A stretch of 64,000 bases of DNA from Chryseobacterium indologenes. GTDB taxonomy: Bacteria > Bacteroidota > Bacteroidia > Flavobacteriales > Weeksellaceae. The notes under the pieces are model-generated. The model ran no database searches. It saw nothing but the letters and a program-made list of their open reading frames with translations, and had not been told where the DNA came from. Within the stretch, counting starts at the first letter, position 1; every line of letters begins with the position of its first letter. The position numbers were made by a program, and so were the translations under genes. The stretch covers positions 4,836,001 to 4,900,000 of the forward strand of contig NZ_CP018786.1 in NCBI RefSeq assembly GCF_002025665.1, read 5' to 3'. Positions 33,855 to 42,893 of the stretch are shown here, in pieces.

Positions 33855-34449
33855 TCAATTAAAAGAACAGTGGAATAAAGAAGACAGTGATGTCCATATC
33901 CCTGATACAATACAGCAATTAAAGGAAAGCAAACATCCTATAGAAAAGATTCAGAAAAATATGAAGAAAGAATTTCCTATGCAGATTATTGCTATTATTC
34001 TCATGGCTTTTTTTCCACTTCAGTTTAAATTTCCATCTTCACAATACATTATTTATTATGTATCCTATATCGTGATGGTCGTTATATCTTCGTATTATCT
34101 GTTTGGGTTTTATAAATTCTACAAACAGACAGAACTTTATACAGGAAATACCAAAAACAGCCTTTGGAAAATATACCATGAGCTTCGCCTGAATATGGAA
34201 CGATACCAGTCTTTCGGATTTTTATTACTTCCTCATTTACTTATAACTATTGGACTGGTTATCTACAATACGATGAAAGAGCAAGGAAAGTCTTTACCAG
34301 AGCTTTCTGCTTCTCACCAACAGGGATTAATCATTGCGGTACTGATAGGAACATTAGGGTTTATAACCAGCATTGTTCTATGGACAAAATACATCTATGG
34401 AGGCAGCGCAAAACAATTGGAAAACATTCTCAATGAAATGGATGAATAA
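33844..34449 (+). CDS. Membrane protein, probable anti-sigma partner
   Basis: A 201-residue protein with a cytoplasmic N-terminus of about 50 residues (MNFDQLKEQWNKEDSD ...) and four hydrophobic segments (about 53-68, 74-95, 121-140 and 158-180). The short soluble domain followed by membrane helices, and the 11-base overlap with the ECF sigma gene, suggest that it holds the sigma factor at the membrane. It lacks the HxxxCxxC zinc motif of ZAS-type anti-sigmas. The assignment is by context only. Confidence 0.65.
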   Translation: MNFDQLKEQWNKEDSDVHIPDTIQQLKESKHPIEKIQKNMKKEFPMQIIAIILMAFFPLQFKFPSSQYIIYYVSYIVMVVISSYYLFGFYKFYKQTELYTGNTKNSLWKIYHELRLNMERYQSFGFLLLPHLLITIGLVIYNTMKEQGKSLPELSASHQQGLIIAVLIGTLGFITSIVLWTKYIYGGSAKQLENILNEMDE

Positions 34450-34482
34450 TATCCTGAAAACTATCGCAAAAACACATTTTAT

Positions 34483-34518
34483 ACAACCTCAGACCTATTC
34501 TGAGGTTGTGTTTTTTTT
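34483..34518 (+). terminator. Terminator of the sigma factor operon
   Basis: Stem ACAACCTCAG (34483-34492) / CTGAGGTTGT (34500-34509), seven-base loop, followed by GTTTTTTTT. Confidence 0.9.
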
Positions 34519-34569
34519 AAAAAATCGTTATTTATCCTCTTCAAATTTATCAGAGGTTTTATTTTTCCG

Positions 34570-34577
34570 TAAATTTG
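34570..34577 (+). promoter_or_regulatory. -7 element of pgi
   Basis: TAAATTTG, exact TAnnTTTG, with a leader of about 75 bases before pgi. The leader contains a ten-codon ORF (ATG at 34598), whose significance is unclear. Confidence 0.5.
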
Positions 34578-34657
34578 CAAATCAGAAATAAATCATTATG
34601 GATTATGACCTATTCTCATCCGATACATGATCTTCTGAGCGATAAAAATTCTGTAAT

Positions 34658-36298
34658 ATGCTATCAAAAATAAATCCAACACAAACTAGCAGCTGGAAAG
34701 CACTTGATGAACACTTCGGTGGAAATGACTTTGATCTTAGAACTCTTTTCCAGTATAACCCGAACCGTTTTAATGAGTTTTCTCTACAAAAGGACAACTA
34801 TCTTTTTGATTATTCTAAAAACCTGATTGATTCAAGAACAAAGGATCTTTTATTGCAATTGGCTGAAGAAAGCCAGTTAAAAGATGCTATTTCCAGAATG
34901 TTCTCGGGAGATAAAATCAATGAAACAGAAGGAAGAGCAGTGCTGCACACGGCATTAAGAGATTTCTCAGACCGTGAAATTATTGTGGACGGAGAAAATA
35001 TCAAACCACAAATCAAAAGAGTTCTTGAGCACATGAAATCTTTTTCTGAAAAAATTATTTCAGGAGAGCATAAAGGTTTCAGCGGAAAAGAGATTACAGA
35101 CGTAGTCAATATCGGAATCGGAGGATCAGACTTAGGTCCTGTAATGGTTTGTTCAGCTTTAAAGCATTTTAAAACAAGATTAAACGCCCACTTTGTTTCC
35201 AACGTGGACGGAAATCATATTGCAGAAGTAGTTAAAGATTTAAATCCTGAAACCACTTTATTCATCATTGCTTCCAAGACTTTTACGACTCAGGAAACAA
35301 TGACGAATGCAAATTCAGCAAAAGACTGGTTCCTGAAAGCTGGAAAACAGGAAGATGTAGCAAAACATTTCGTTGCTTTATCTACTAATATTGAAGAAGT
35401 TAAGAAGTTCGGAATCGCAGAAGAAAATATTTTTGAGTTCTGGGACTGGGTAGGTGGAAGATATTCTCTTTGGAGTGCTATCGGACTAAGTATTGTACTT
35501 TCTGTAGGATATGAAAACTTTGAGCAGCTTTTAAGAGGTGCTTTTGATACAGACCAACACTTCCAGACTGCAGACTTTTCTGAAAATGTTCCTGTATTAA
35601 TGGGACTTTTGGGAATCTGGTATCGTAATTTCTATGCAGCAACTACTTATGCTATCTTACCTTATTCTCAATATCTGGACAGATTTGCAGCGTATCTTCA
35701 GCAGGGAGATATGGAAAGTAACGGAAAATGTGTAGACAGAAACGGTGAATTCGTAGAATATGAAACCGGACCTATCATCTGGGGAGAGCCGGGCACAAAT
35801 GGTCAGCACGCATTTTATCAGCTAATCCATCAGGGAACAGAATTAATTCCGGCAGACTTTATTGCGTATGCAAAAAGCCCAAACAAAGTTTCGGATCATC
35901 AGGATAAATTATTAGCGAACTTTTTCGCTCAGACTGAAGCACTTGCCTTCGGAAAACTGGAAGAAGAAGTAGAAGAAGAATTGAGAAATGCAGGCAAATC
36001 TGATGAAGAAATAGACAGACTGATCAATTTCAAAGTCTTCCATGGAAATACTCCAACTAACTCAATACTATTCAACGAATTAACCCCTTTTTCACTAGGT
36101 CAGCTGATTGCTCTGTATGAACACAAAATTTTTGTTCAGGGTGTAATCTGGAATATTTTCAGCTTTGACCAGTTTGGAGTGGAATTAGGAAAAGTATTAG
36201 CCAATAAAATCCTTCCTGAGCTTGAGAACAATGAAGCAATAAGTTCTCATGATAGTTCTACCAACGGATTGATCAATTACTATAAGGAAAACAAATAG
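34658..36298 (+). CDS. pgi: Glucose-6-phosphate isomerase
   Basis: Interconverts glucose-6-phosphate and fructose-6-phosphate in glycolysis and gluconeogenesis; cytoplasmic. The 546 residues match the family. Visible blocks: IGIGGSDLGPVMV, the phosphate-binding ASKTFTTQETMTNA, the signature DWVGGRYSLWSAIGLS, GEPGTNGQHAFYQLIHQGT with the active-site Glu and His, and the C-terminal catalytic lysine region YEHKIFVQGVIWNIFSFDQFGVELGK (given as a region). Confidence 0.97.
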   Translation: MLSKINPTQTSSWKALDEHFGGNDFDLRTLFQYNPNRFNEFSLQKDNYLFDYSKNLIDSRTKDLLLQLAEESQLKDAISRMFSGDKINETEGRAVLHTALRDFSDREIIVDGENIKPQIKRVLEHMKSFSEKIISGEHKGFSGKEITDVVNIGIGGSDLGPVMVCSALKHFKTRLNAHFVSNVDGNHIAEVVKDLNPETTLFIIASKTFTTQETMTNANSAKDWFLKAGKQEDVAKHFVALSTNIEEVKKFGIAEENIFEFWDWVGGRYSLWSAIGLSIVLSVGYENFEQLLRGAFDTDQHFQTADFSENVPVLMGLLGIWYRNFYAATTYAILPYSQYLDRFAAYLQQGDMESNGKCVDRNGEFVEYETGPIIWGEPGTNGQHAFYQLIHQGTELIPADFIAYAKSPNKVSDHQDKLLANFFAQTEALAFGKLEEEVEEELRNAGKSDEEIDRLINFKVFHGNTPTNSILFNELTPFSLGQLIALYEHKIFVQGVIWNIFSFDQFGVELGKVLANKILPELENNEAISSHDSSTNGLINYYKENK

Positions 36299-36345
36299 TA
36301 AATAAAAAGAAAGTAAAAGTAAATCTATAAAGTAAAAAAGTAAAA

Positions 36346-37230
36346 ATGGCAGAAATTCTTGACGGACTTAAAGTATCCAAGGAAATTAAAGCAGAGATCA
36401 AGGTTGAAGTAGAAAAGATTCTCGCAAGCAAAAGAAGAGCTCCACACTTGGTGGCTATTCTTGTAGGAAATAATGGAGCTAGCAAGGCCTATGTAAACTC
36501 TAAAGTGAAAGACTGTGAGGAAGTAGGATTTCAATCCAGCTTAATCAAATTTCCAAGTACAGTTTCTGAATCTGAATTATTGGAAAAAATTGACGAGCTT
36601 AATAAATCTAAAGCAGTAGACGGATTTATCGTTCAGCTGCCTTTACCAGATCAGATTGACCAGGAAAAAATCATCAATGCTATTGACCCAAGAAAAGATG
36701 TGGATGGTTTCCACCCTGAAAACTTCGGAAAAATGGCTCTTGAAATGGATACTTTCTTACCGGCAACTCCTTTCGGAATTTTAACATTATTGGAAAGATA
36801 TAATATTGAAACGAAAGGAAAAGACTGTGTAATTATCGGAAGAAGTAAAATTGTAGGAAGACCAATGAGTATTTTGATGGGAAGAAAAGATTTCCCTGGA
36901 AATTCCACTGTTACCCTTACACACTCATATACGAAAGACATCGAAGAGTATACAAGAAAAGCAGACATCGTTATTACTGCTTTGGGAGATCCACATTTCT
37001 TAAAAGGAGATATGATTAAAGAAGGAGCTGTAATCGTGGACGTAGGTATTACAAGAGTAGACAATGATTCTCCAAAAGGATATTACCTTGCAGGTGATGT
37101 AGATTTTGATAGTTGTGCTGCAAAAGCAAGCTGGATCACTCCGGTACCTGGAGGAGTAGGCCCAATGACAAGAGCGATGTTGATGAAAAACACCATCATT
37201 GCTTATAAAACTTCGGTCTATAACGACTAA
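36346..37230 (+). CDS. folD: Bifunctional methylene-THF dehydrogenase / methenyl-THF cyclohydrolase
   Basis: One-carbon metabolism enzyme, 294 residues, cytoplasmic. The N-terminal half has the catalytic YVNSK (Tyr...Lys) motif in GASKAYVNSKVKDCEEVG and VDGFIVQLPLPDQID. The C-terminal NADP-binding half has VIIGRSKIVGRPMSILM, ADIVITALGDPHF and the end motif TPVPGGVGPMTRAML. It lies 7 bases before queE and may be co-transcribed with it and pgi. Confidence 0.97.
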   Translation: MAEILDGLKVSKEIKAEIKVEVEKILASKRRAPHLVAILVGNNGASKAYVNSKVKDCEEVGFQSSLIKFPSTVSESELLEKIDELNKSKAVDGFIVQLPLPDQIDQEKIINAIDPRKDVDGFHPENFGKMALEMDTFLPATPFGILTLLERYNIETKGKDCVIIGRSKIVGRPMSILMGRKDFPGNSTVTLTHSYTKDIEEYTRKADIVITALGDPHFLKGDMIKEGAVIVDVGITRVDNDSPKGYYLAGDVDFDSCAAKASWITPVPGGVGPMTRAMLMKNTIIAYKTSVYND

Positions 37231-37237
37231 TTTTAAA

Positions 37238-37867
37238 ATGAATAAAGAAGAAGATATTTTATTAAAAGAAGGTAAAATGCTCCCTGTGATGGAGCATTTT
37301 TACACTTTACAGGGAGAAGGTGCACACACCGGAAAAGCCGCATACTTTATCAGGCTGGGAGGCTGTGATGTAGGGTGTCACTGGTGTGATGTAAAAGAAA
37401 GCTGGGATCCGGAACTTCATCCCCTGATGAATGCAGAGGAAATTGCAGAAACTGCTGCTAAACACTGTAAAACAATAGTGTTGACTGGCGGTGAACCTTT
37501 AATGTGGAATTTAGATATTCTGACATCCAAACTAAAAGAACTAGGGTGTACTGTACATATCGAAACTTCCGGAGCTTATCCTATGAGCGGTCAACTGGAC
37601 TGGATTACCCTTTCACCAAAGAAAACAGGGCTTCCTAAAGAAGAGATTTATCAAAAGGCCAATGAGCTTAAAGTCATTATTTTCAACCAGCATGATTTTA
37701 CATTTGCTCAGGAACAGGCTGCAAAAGTTTCTGAAAACTGTAAGCTTTATCTTCAGAGTGAATGGAGCAAAAGAGATGATATGTATCCTAAGATTACAGA
37801 TTTCATTCTGGAAAACCCTGAATGGCAGGCTTCTGTTCAGACGCACAAATATCTGAATATCCCGTAA
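37238..37867 (+). CDS. queE: 7-carboxy-7-deazaguanine synthase
   Basis: Radical-SAM enzyme making the 7-deazapurine core of queuosine from 6-carboxytetrahydropterin. I use ATG 37238 (MNKEEDILLKEGKML, 209 residues); the longer frame starts inside folD with a weak codon. It has EHFYTLQGEGAHTGKAAYFIRLGGC, the cluster motif CDVGCHWC (CxxxCxxC) and the SAM motif VLTGGEPLM. The other queuosine genes (queC, queD, queF) are not in the window. Confidence 0.94.
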   Translation: MNKEEDILLKEGKMLPVMEHFYTLQGEGAHTGKAAYFIRLGGCDVGCHWCDVKESWDPELHPLMNAEEIAETAAKHCKTIVLTGGEPLMWNLDILTSKLKELGCTVHIETSGAYPMSGQLDWITLSPKKTGLPKEEIYQKANELKVIIFNQHDFTFAQEQAAKVSENCKLYLQSEWSKRDDMYPKITDFILENPEWQASVQTHKYLNIP

Positions 37868-37910
37868 AAAAGTGTAAATTAGCCGGGCTTATTCGCTATA
37901 ATACCGATAG

Positions 37911-39281
37911 ATGCAGAGAATTCGATACTCTAGATACCTGAAATCAATCATTATGTTGCTTGACCTCATGGTTATTGCATCTATCTTCATATTCTTTTTT
38001 ATAAGCAGAAACGAAAGTTTAAAATACAATAAAGAAACCTGGTATCAGAATAGTTTTTCTCTGGTTCTGTTGTTTTTGTTCTGGGTACTATTAAGTGGTA
38101 GGACAAAAATATACAATATTCCGAGGAATCTTACTTATACCCTGTTCCTTGAACGCCTCTTAATCCATTTCCTCTTTTTTATACTGGGAGTACTGCTTAT
38201 AGGAAAGGTAAGTAATAATGTATTTTTCAATTCGGATATTTACTGGCTTTCACTTTATCTCTTTATTGCCATTTTCCTGGCGAAATCATTAGTCTATTTC
38301 GCGATCAAGTACTTGCGATCTCTTGGAGCTAACTACAGAAATGTAATGTTTTTGGGAGACAGCCACTCTACAGAGATTCTTAAGAATATCTTTACAGAAC
38401 GTAAAGATTATGGATACAGAATATTTGAATACGAGTATTCTGAGGTTAACATCAATGAACTGGTTTCTTTCTGGAAAAAGAACGGAATTCATACCTTGTT
38501 TTTATCTATGGAAAATTCTTATGATGAAACCATGGAAAATGAAATTTTCAGATTGGCTGAGGATAATAAGATTCATATTTCATTGATTCCAAGCATTACA
38601 CAAAGTGATTTTTTCCTTTATGATCTTGGATATATACAAACCCAGCCGGTACTTAATCAGGCCAGATATCCGTTAGATTATTATTCTAATTTCCTGATGA
38701 AAAGGACATTAGATATTTTCTTTTCTGCTATTATATTGGTTTTCATTTGCTCATGGGTATTTCCAATTATTGCAATTTTAATCAAAACAACTTCTAAAGG
38801 TCCAGTATTTTTTATTCAGAAGAGATACGGTTTTCATGAGGAGGTTTTTAATTGTATTAAATTCAGAACAATGGTTGTCAATGATGAATCTACAACCAAA
38901 ACCACCTCTGTAAATGATTCCAGAATTACCAGAGTGGGTAAATTTTTAAGGAAAACCAGTCTTGATGAACTTCCCCAATTCATTAATGTATTGAGAGGAG
39001 AAATGTCTGTAGTAGGTCCGCGCCCACATATGTTGGCTGTTGACAATTATTACAAACCCAAAATCGGAAGATATAGTCTGAGAAGTATGGTTAATCCGGG
39101 TATTACCGGATTAGCACAAGTAAATGGACTGCGTGGTGACTTCGGAGATGTAGAAGTAGAAATGAAAAAAAGAGTTCTGGCAGATGCATTCTATGTAAGA
39201 AACTGGAGTTTCGTACTCGATGTGGTTATTATTTTAAAAACCGTTTTATTGGTGATTGGAGGAGATAAAAACGCAAAATAA
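37911..39281 (+). CDS. Undecaprenyl-phosphate sugar phosphotransferase (WcaJ/WbaP-like)
   Basis: A 456-residue polyisoprenyl-phosphate hexose-1-phosphate transferase that starts exopolysaccharide or O-antigen repeat units at the inner membrane. Four or five N-terminal helices are followed by a Rossmann-like domain (NVMFLGDSHSTEILKN). The catalytic C-terminal domain starts KRTLDIFFSAII and contains IQKRYGFHEEVFNCIKFRTM, TSLDELPQFINVLRGEMSVVGPRPHM and NPGITGLAQVNGLRG. No glycan cluster adjoins it, but the GT/flippase group at 13-17.5 kb could use its product. Confidence 0.93.
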   Translation: MQRIRYSRYLKSIIMLLDLMVIASIFIFFFISRNESLKYNKETWYQNSFSLVLLFLFWVLLSGRTKIYNIPRNLTYTLFLERLLIHFLFFILGVLLIGKVSNNVFFNSDIYWLSLYLFIAIFLAKSLVYFAIKYLRSLGANYRNVMFLGDSHSTEILKNIFTERKDYGYRIFEYEYSEVNINELVSFWKKNGIHTLFLSMENSYDETMENEIFRLAEDNKIHISLIPSITQSDFFLYDLGYIQTQPVLNQARYPLDYYSNFLMKRTLDIFFSAIILVFICSWVFPIIAILIKTTSKGPVFFIQKRYGFHEEVFNCIKFRTMVVNDESTTKTTSVNDSRITRVGKFLRKTSLDELPQFINVLRGEMSVVGPRPHMLAVDNYYKPKIGRYSLRSMVNPGITGLAQVNGLRGDFGDVEVEMKKRVLADAFYVRNWSFVLDVVIILKTVLLVIGGDKNAK

Positions 39282-39384
39282 AGAGCGGAATAACATAAAT
39301 ATTGAAATAATTTTAACACAAAACCAAGCTTCGGTCTTATTCTTGACTGTAGTCCAATTAAATAAAAAAGTCTAATTTAGCAGT

Positions 39385-40137
39385 ATGTTAAAAAAGTTTT
39401 TCACAGCGATAGGGGAATACATTATCCTCTTGGGAAAGTCCCTGCAGAAACCTCAGAAAATGAGAGTGTTCTGGAAGCTGTTCATGAGAGAAATTAATGA
39501 TTTGGGAGTAAATTCTTTCGGGCTTGTCATCTTCACATCCATCTTCGTGGGAGCTGTAGTTGCTATTCAGATGTTCAATAACTTTGATGCTTCTTCCTTT
39601 CCTATTCCGCCATCATTTGTAGGATATGCTACAAAAGCGGTATTGGTATTGGAATTCGCACCTACCATTATCAGCCTTATTCTGGCGGGTAAGGTAGGAT
39701 CATATATTGCTTCCAGTATCGGAACAATGAGGGTTTCAGAACAGATTGATGCCTTGGATATTATGGGAGTAAACTCACCCAATTTCCTGATATTTCCTAA
39801 AATCATTGCCTGTATGCTGTTTAATCCTCTCCTTATTGCCATCAGTATTGTATTTGGTATTGGTGGAGGTTATATTGCCGGGATTCTAACAGGAAACTGG
39901 ACAGAGAACGATTATATTGTTGGTATTCAAATGTATATGCCAAATTTATTCATTTACTATGCATTTACCAAAACAATCGTTTTTGCTTTTATCATTGCAA
40001 CAGTACCTTCTTATTTCGGATACAATGTAAAAGGAGGATCTTTGGAAGTAGGTAGAGCCAGTACACAGGCCGTAGTATGGACAATGGTGTTCATTATTAT
40101 CTCTGAATTAATTTTAACCCAATTAATATTAAGCTGA
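39385..40137 (+). CDS. mlaE: MlaE family ABC transporter permease
   Basis: Inner-membrane permease (250 residues, about five helices) of the phospholipid/MCE transport system. It has the MlaE family blocks SLILAGKVGSYIASSIGTMRVSEQIDALDIMGVNS (given as a region), PKIIACMLFNPLL and the C-terminal GGSLEVGRASTQAVVWTMVF. The stop overlaps the mlaF start by one base (TGATG). Confidence 0.95.
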   Translation: MLKKFFTAIGEYIILLGKSLQKPQKMRVFWKLFMREINDLGVNSFGLVIFTSIFVGAVVAIQMFNNFDASSFPIPPSFVGYATKAVLVLEFAPTIISLILAGKVGSYIASSIGTMRVSEQIDALDIMGVNSPNFLIFPKIIACMLFNPLLIAISIVFGIGGGYIAGILTGNWTENDYIVGIQMYMPNLFIYYAFTKTIVFAFIIATVPSYFGYNVKGGSLEVGRASTQAVVWTMVFIIISELILTQLILS

Positions 40138-40952
40138 TGATTGAGGTAAAAGATCTTAAGAAAAGTTTTGATGATGTTGAAGTGCTTAAGGGAATTTCAA
40201 CTTCATTTGATAAAGGAAAAGTAAACTTAATCATTGGGCAGAGTGGTTCCGGAAAAACCGTTTTTCTAAAAAGTTTATTGAATGTTTATATGCCTTCATC
40301 AGGAGAAATTCTGTTTGACGGAAAAGATATCAATACCATGACCAGAGATGAAAAACAGCATCTCCGTTCAGAAATCGGAACCGTTTTCCAGGGAAGTGCC
40401 TTATTTGACTCTCTAACAGTGGAAGAAAATATCATGTTCCCTCTTGACATGTTTACCAATCTTACCTACAGAGAAAAAAAGAAAAGAGTTTTTGAAGTAA
40501 TAGGAAGAGTACATCTTGATAAAGCAGAAAAAAAATATCCTTCCGAAATTTCAGGAGGTATGCAGAAAAGGGTGGCTATTGCAAGAGCTATTGTCAACAA
40601 TCCTAAGTATCTGTTTTGTGATGAGCCCAATTCCGGGCTGGATCCCTATACCTCCAAGATTATTGATGATCTTCTTTACGAAATCACAAAAGAATATAAT
40701 ACTACCACCATCATCAATACCCATGATATGAACTCTGTAATGACGATTGGCGAGAAAATTGTATACCTAAGATTGGGAATTAAAGAATGGGAAGGTAACA
40801 AAGACATTCTGATCACTGCAGGCAATAAAAATCTGATTGACTTCGTTTATTCTTCAGAACTGTTTAAAGAGCTGAGAGAATATTTACTTGAGAATAATAA
40901 AACGATTGAAACGACAAATACAAAAATAGACGATAATGAAAAAGGTACTTAG
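40137..40952 (+). CDS. mlaF: ABC transporter ATP-binding protein (MlaF)
   Basis: A 271-residue ATPase driving lipid transport with MlaE. Walker A GQSGSGKT (about 36-43), Q-loop TVFQGSALFDSL, ABC signature SGGMQKR, Walker B LFCDEPNSGLDP and switch histidine INTHDMNS are all intact. Its C-terminus extends about 30 residues past the usual end and overlaps the next gene by 17 bases. The MCE partner (mlaD) is at 21.6-22.5 kb. Confidence 0.95.
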   Translation: MIEVKDLKKSFDDVEVLKGISTSFDKGKVNLIIGQSGSGKTVFLKSLLNVYMPSSGEILFDGKDINTMTRDEKQHLRSEIGTVFQGSALFDSLTVEENIMFPLDMFTNLTYREKKKRVFEVIGRVHLDKAEKKYPSEISGGMQKRVAIARAIVNNPKYLFCDEPNSGLDPYTSKIIDDLLYEITKEYNTTTIINTHDMNSVMTIGEKIVYLRLGIKEWEGNKDILITAGNKNLIDFVYSSELFKELREYLLENNKTIETTNTKIDDNEKGT

Positions 40953-41547
40953 TATAGCGTTATTAGGGTTTTCAATGTGGGCTTCTGCACAGATTTCACT
41001 GGCAGGTAAAGCCAACTTAATTTTTCCAACAGGCTCACCTTCATGGTCCAATATTAAAGGAACAGTGAATGATGCTATTGCAGGAACAGGTAAAAATAAT
41101 GTAGGTTTCAATGTTGGACTTTCATTAAAAGTGGGGCTTCCTACTTCATTGTTTGTAATGCCGGAAATTTATTATACTCATTTTAAAAATGAGTTTACCA
41201 CAGAGAACACTACTTTTGACGTAAAAAGCAACCGTATTGATGTTCCGGTTCTTTTAGGATATAATCTTTTAGGGAATATGCTTGGAGTTTTTGTAGGACC
41301 TGTAGGAAGTTTTAACTTAAACAAAGACAATACTTACAACGATTTCAAAGAAAATGCTAAAAATGACTTTACCGTAGGATATCAGTTTGGTGCACAGCTT
41401 GAAATTAAAAAGCTTATTGTAAATGCAAGATATGAAGGTGCTTTCAGCAAAGACGAAAGAAACTTCATCAACAAAGTTTCTGGTTCAGAAATCAGATATG
41501 ATAACAGACCTAACTTGTTTATGGTAGGTTTAGGATATAAATTCTAA
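40936..41547 (+). CDS. Outer-membrane beta-barrel protein
   Basis: A 203-residue exported protein: signal peptide KKVLSIALLGFSMWASAQ, then alternating beta-strand pattern (VGFNVGLSLKVGLPT, FVMPEIYYTHFKNEF, RIDVPVLLGYNLLG) and a terminal aromatic residue (GLGYKF), as required for BAM insertion. It resembles the porin/OprA-like 8-strand barrels. Overlap with mlaF suggests, but does not prove, a link with lipid transport. Confidence 0.85.
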   Translation: MKKVLSIALLGFSMWASAQISLAGKANLIFPTGSPSWSNIKGTVNDAIAGTGKNNVGFNVGLSLKVGLPTSLFVMPEIYYTHFKNEFTTENTTFDVKSNRIDVPVLLGYNLLGNMLGVFVGPVGSFNLNKDNTYNDFKENAKNDFTVGYQFGAQLEIKKLIVNARYEGAFSKDERNFINKVSGSEIRYDNRPNLFMVGLGYKF

Positions 41548-41571
41548 TGAATTATCGAAAATAACAACTTT

Positions 41572-41599
41572 AAACCCTCAAATTTAAATTTGAGGGTTT
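41572..41599. terminator. Bidirectional terminator, perfect 28-base palindrome
   Basis: AAACCCTCAAATTT followed directly by its reverse complement AAATTTGAGGGTTT, with T and A runs outside. The TAA stop of the minus-strand gene (41584-41586) lies at the centre of the palindrome. Confidence 0.9.
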
Positions 41600-41895
41600 T
41601 TATTTTGATTTTCAAGCTCAGCCTGACGTTTTGCAATTTCTGCAGCCTGTTTTTCAAGATCTTCTTTGTCTTTTTGTAACTGCTTGAATTCTTTTTTCTT
41701 CTGTTCCGCTTTTATAGCGCTTCCTTTACTTACATATCCTACCATTCCTCCAATGATAAGCCCGATCCCGATTCCTGCCATAATTCCCATAATGTGAGAA
41801 ATTTTTATTTGTTCTACGGCAAAATCGGTTGTTAAATAGAAAAGTAATGCAGAAACAGCCAAAAGTATAAGTCCGGTAATTGATAAACTCTTCAT
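41584..41895 (-). CDS. Small membrane protein with coiled-coil tail
   Basis: A 103-residue protein with two membrane helices (about 5-22 and 34-56, with the glycine-rich GIMAGIGIGLIIGGMVGYVS) and a charged C-terminal coiled coil (EQKKKEFKQLQKDKEDLEKQ ...). No family recognised. Its stop codon lies inside the terminator palindrome shared with the barrel gene. Confidence 0.7.
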   Translation of the reverse strand: MKSLSITGLILLAVSALLFYLTTDFAVEQIKISHIMGIMAGIGIGLIIGGMVGYVSKGSAIKAEQKKKEFKQLQKDKEDLEKQAAEIAKRQAELENQNKNPQI

Positions 41896-41925
41896 AATAT
41901 TGTGTTTAGGTGATTACATAAAAAA

Positions 41926-41958
41926 GCCTTACCAAATTTACTAAAAATTTAATAAGGC
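41926..41958 (-). terminator. Terminator of the M48 protease gene
   Basis: Stem GCCTTA (41926-41931) / TAAGGC (41953-41958), with further A/T pairing inside and, on the minus strand, a following T run. It lies 24 bases past the M48 stop. Confidence 0.75.
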
Positions 41959-41981
41959 AATATTCAAGATTAAAATTCTAA

Positions 41982-42788
41982 TTATATTTTTCCTCCCGCA
42001 GCCTTATAGTATTCCAAAGCTTTTGGAAGATCTTTGTTGATATCTGAAATTCTTGTTTCCGGATTCGGGTGGGTAGATAAGAACTCAGGTTGTCTTGCTC
42101 CTGTAGATGCGGCTTCCATTCTGTTCCAGAAAGGGATGGCTGCTCTTGGATCATATCCTGCCATAGACATCAGGTAAAGTCCCATTTCATCTGCCTCAGA
42201 TTCCTGACCTCTTCCGTATTTCAATAAAGCAACCTGTGAACCGATAGGGTAAACCTTCTGGAAAACACTTGCCCATTGTGAATTTGAGATTGTTCCTCCC
42301 AGGATTGCCCCTCCATACTGAGCTACCATTGCCTGAGAAATTCTTTCGTTTCCGTGGCCTGCCAATGCATGGGAAACTTCATGTCCCATTACTACTGCAA
42401 GTCCGTTATCGTCTTTTGTTACCGGTAATATTCCGGTATAGACAGCTACTTTTCCACCAGGCATACACCAGGCGTTCAGCTCATTGCTCTGCAAAAGATT
42501 AAATTCCCAGCTGTAACTTGCAAGATCTGCTGATCTTCCAATACTCTGATAATATCTTTCTGCTGCATTTTTAATTCTGTTTCCTACATTTACCACTCTC
42601 TTTGCATCTGCTGTACCGGTAATCACTTTACCTTTAGACAATGTCGTTCTATATTCCTGGGAAGACATTGTTAAAATTTCCGAATTGTTGGCCAGCTGTA
42701 AAGAAGACCTCCCCGTAATCGGGTTTGTAGTACAGGCAACAGCCGATAGAGCAATAGCCCCCATTCCAAATAGATGTGTAACTTTCAT
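41982..42788 (-). CDS. M48 family metalloprotease lipoprotein (Oma1/LoiP-like)
   Basis: A 268-residue zinc protease in the periplasm. It has a lipoprotein signal with cysteine 19 (LSAVACTTNPITGR), the zinc motif HEVSH (H136, E137, H140), and the third ligand in ESEADEMGLYLMSMAGYDP. The 'TTNPITGR' segment after the lipobox is typical of this lipoprotein protease group, which degrades misassembled outer-membrane proteins. Monocistronic. Confidence 0.92.
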   Translation of the reverse strand: MKVTHLFGMGAIALSAVACTTNPITGRSSLQLANNSEILTMSSQEYRTTLSKGKVITGTADAKRVVNVGNRIKNAAERYYQSIGRSADLASYSWEFNLLQSNELNAWCMPGGKVAVYTGILPVTKDDNGLAVVMGHEVSHALAGHGNERISQAMVAQYGGAILGGTISNSQWASVFQKVYPIGSQVALLKYGRGQESEADEMGLYLMSMAGYDPRAAIPFWNRMEAASTGARQPEFLSTHPNPETRISDINKDLPKALEYYKAAGGKI

Positions 42789-42847
42789 AGTTTGAGTGTT
42801 AATAATTCAACCTTAACAATTTTTATTCCAAAATATTTCAGAAAGAA

Positions 42848-42855
42848 TATATTTG
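42848..42855 (+). promoter_or_regulatory. -7 element of the DUF4251 gene
   Basis: TATATTTG, exact TAnnTTTG, 38 bases before the ATG. No good -33 element. Confidence 0.5.
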
Positions 42856-42893
42856 CATACATTTTGCTGTTTAAATTTAATAATTATATCATT

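Noticed and set aside
42774..42893. Upstream extension of the DUF4251 protein overlapping the M48 gene
   Set aside because: It would overlap the M48 start region and hide the lipoprotein signal at 42894; a -7 element lies at 42848-42855.
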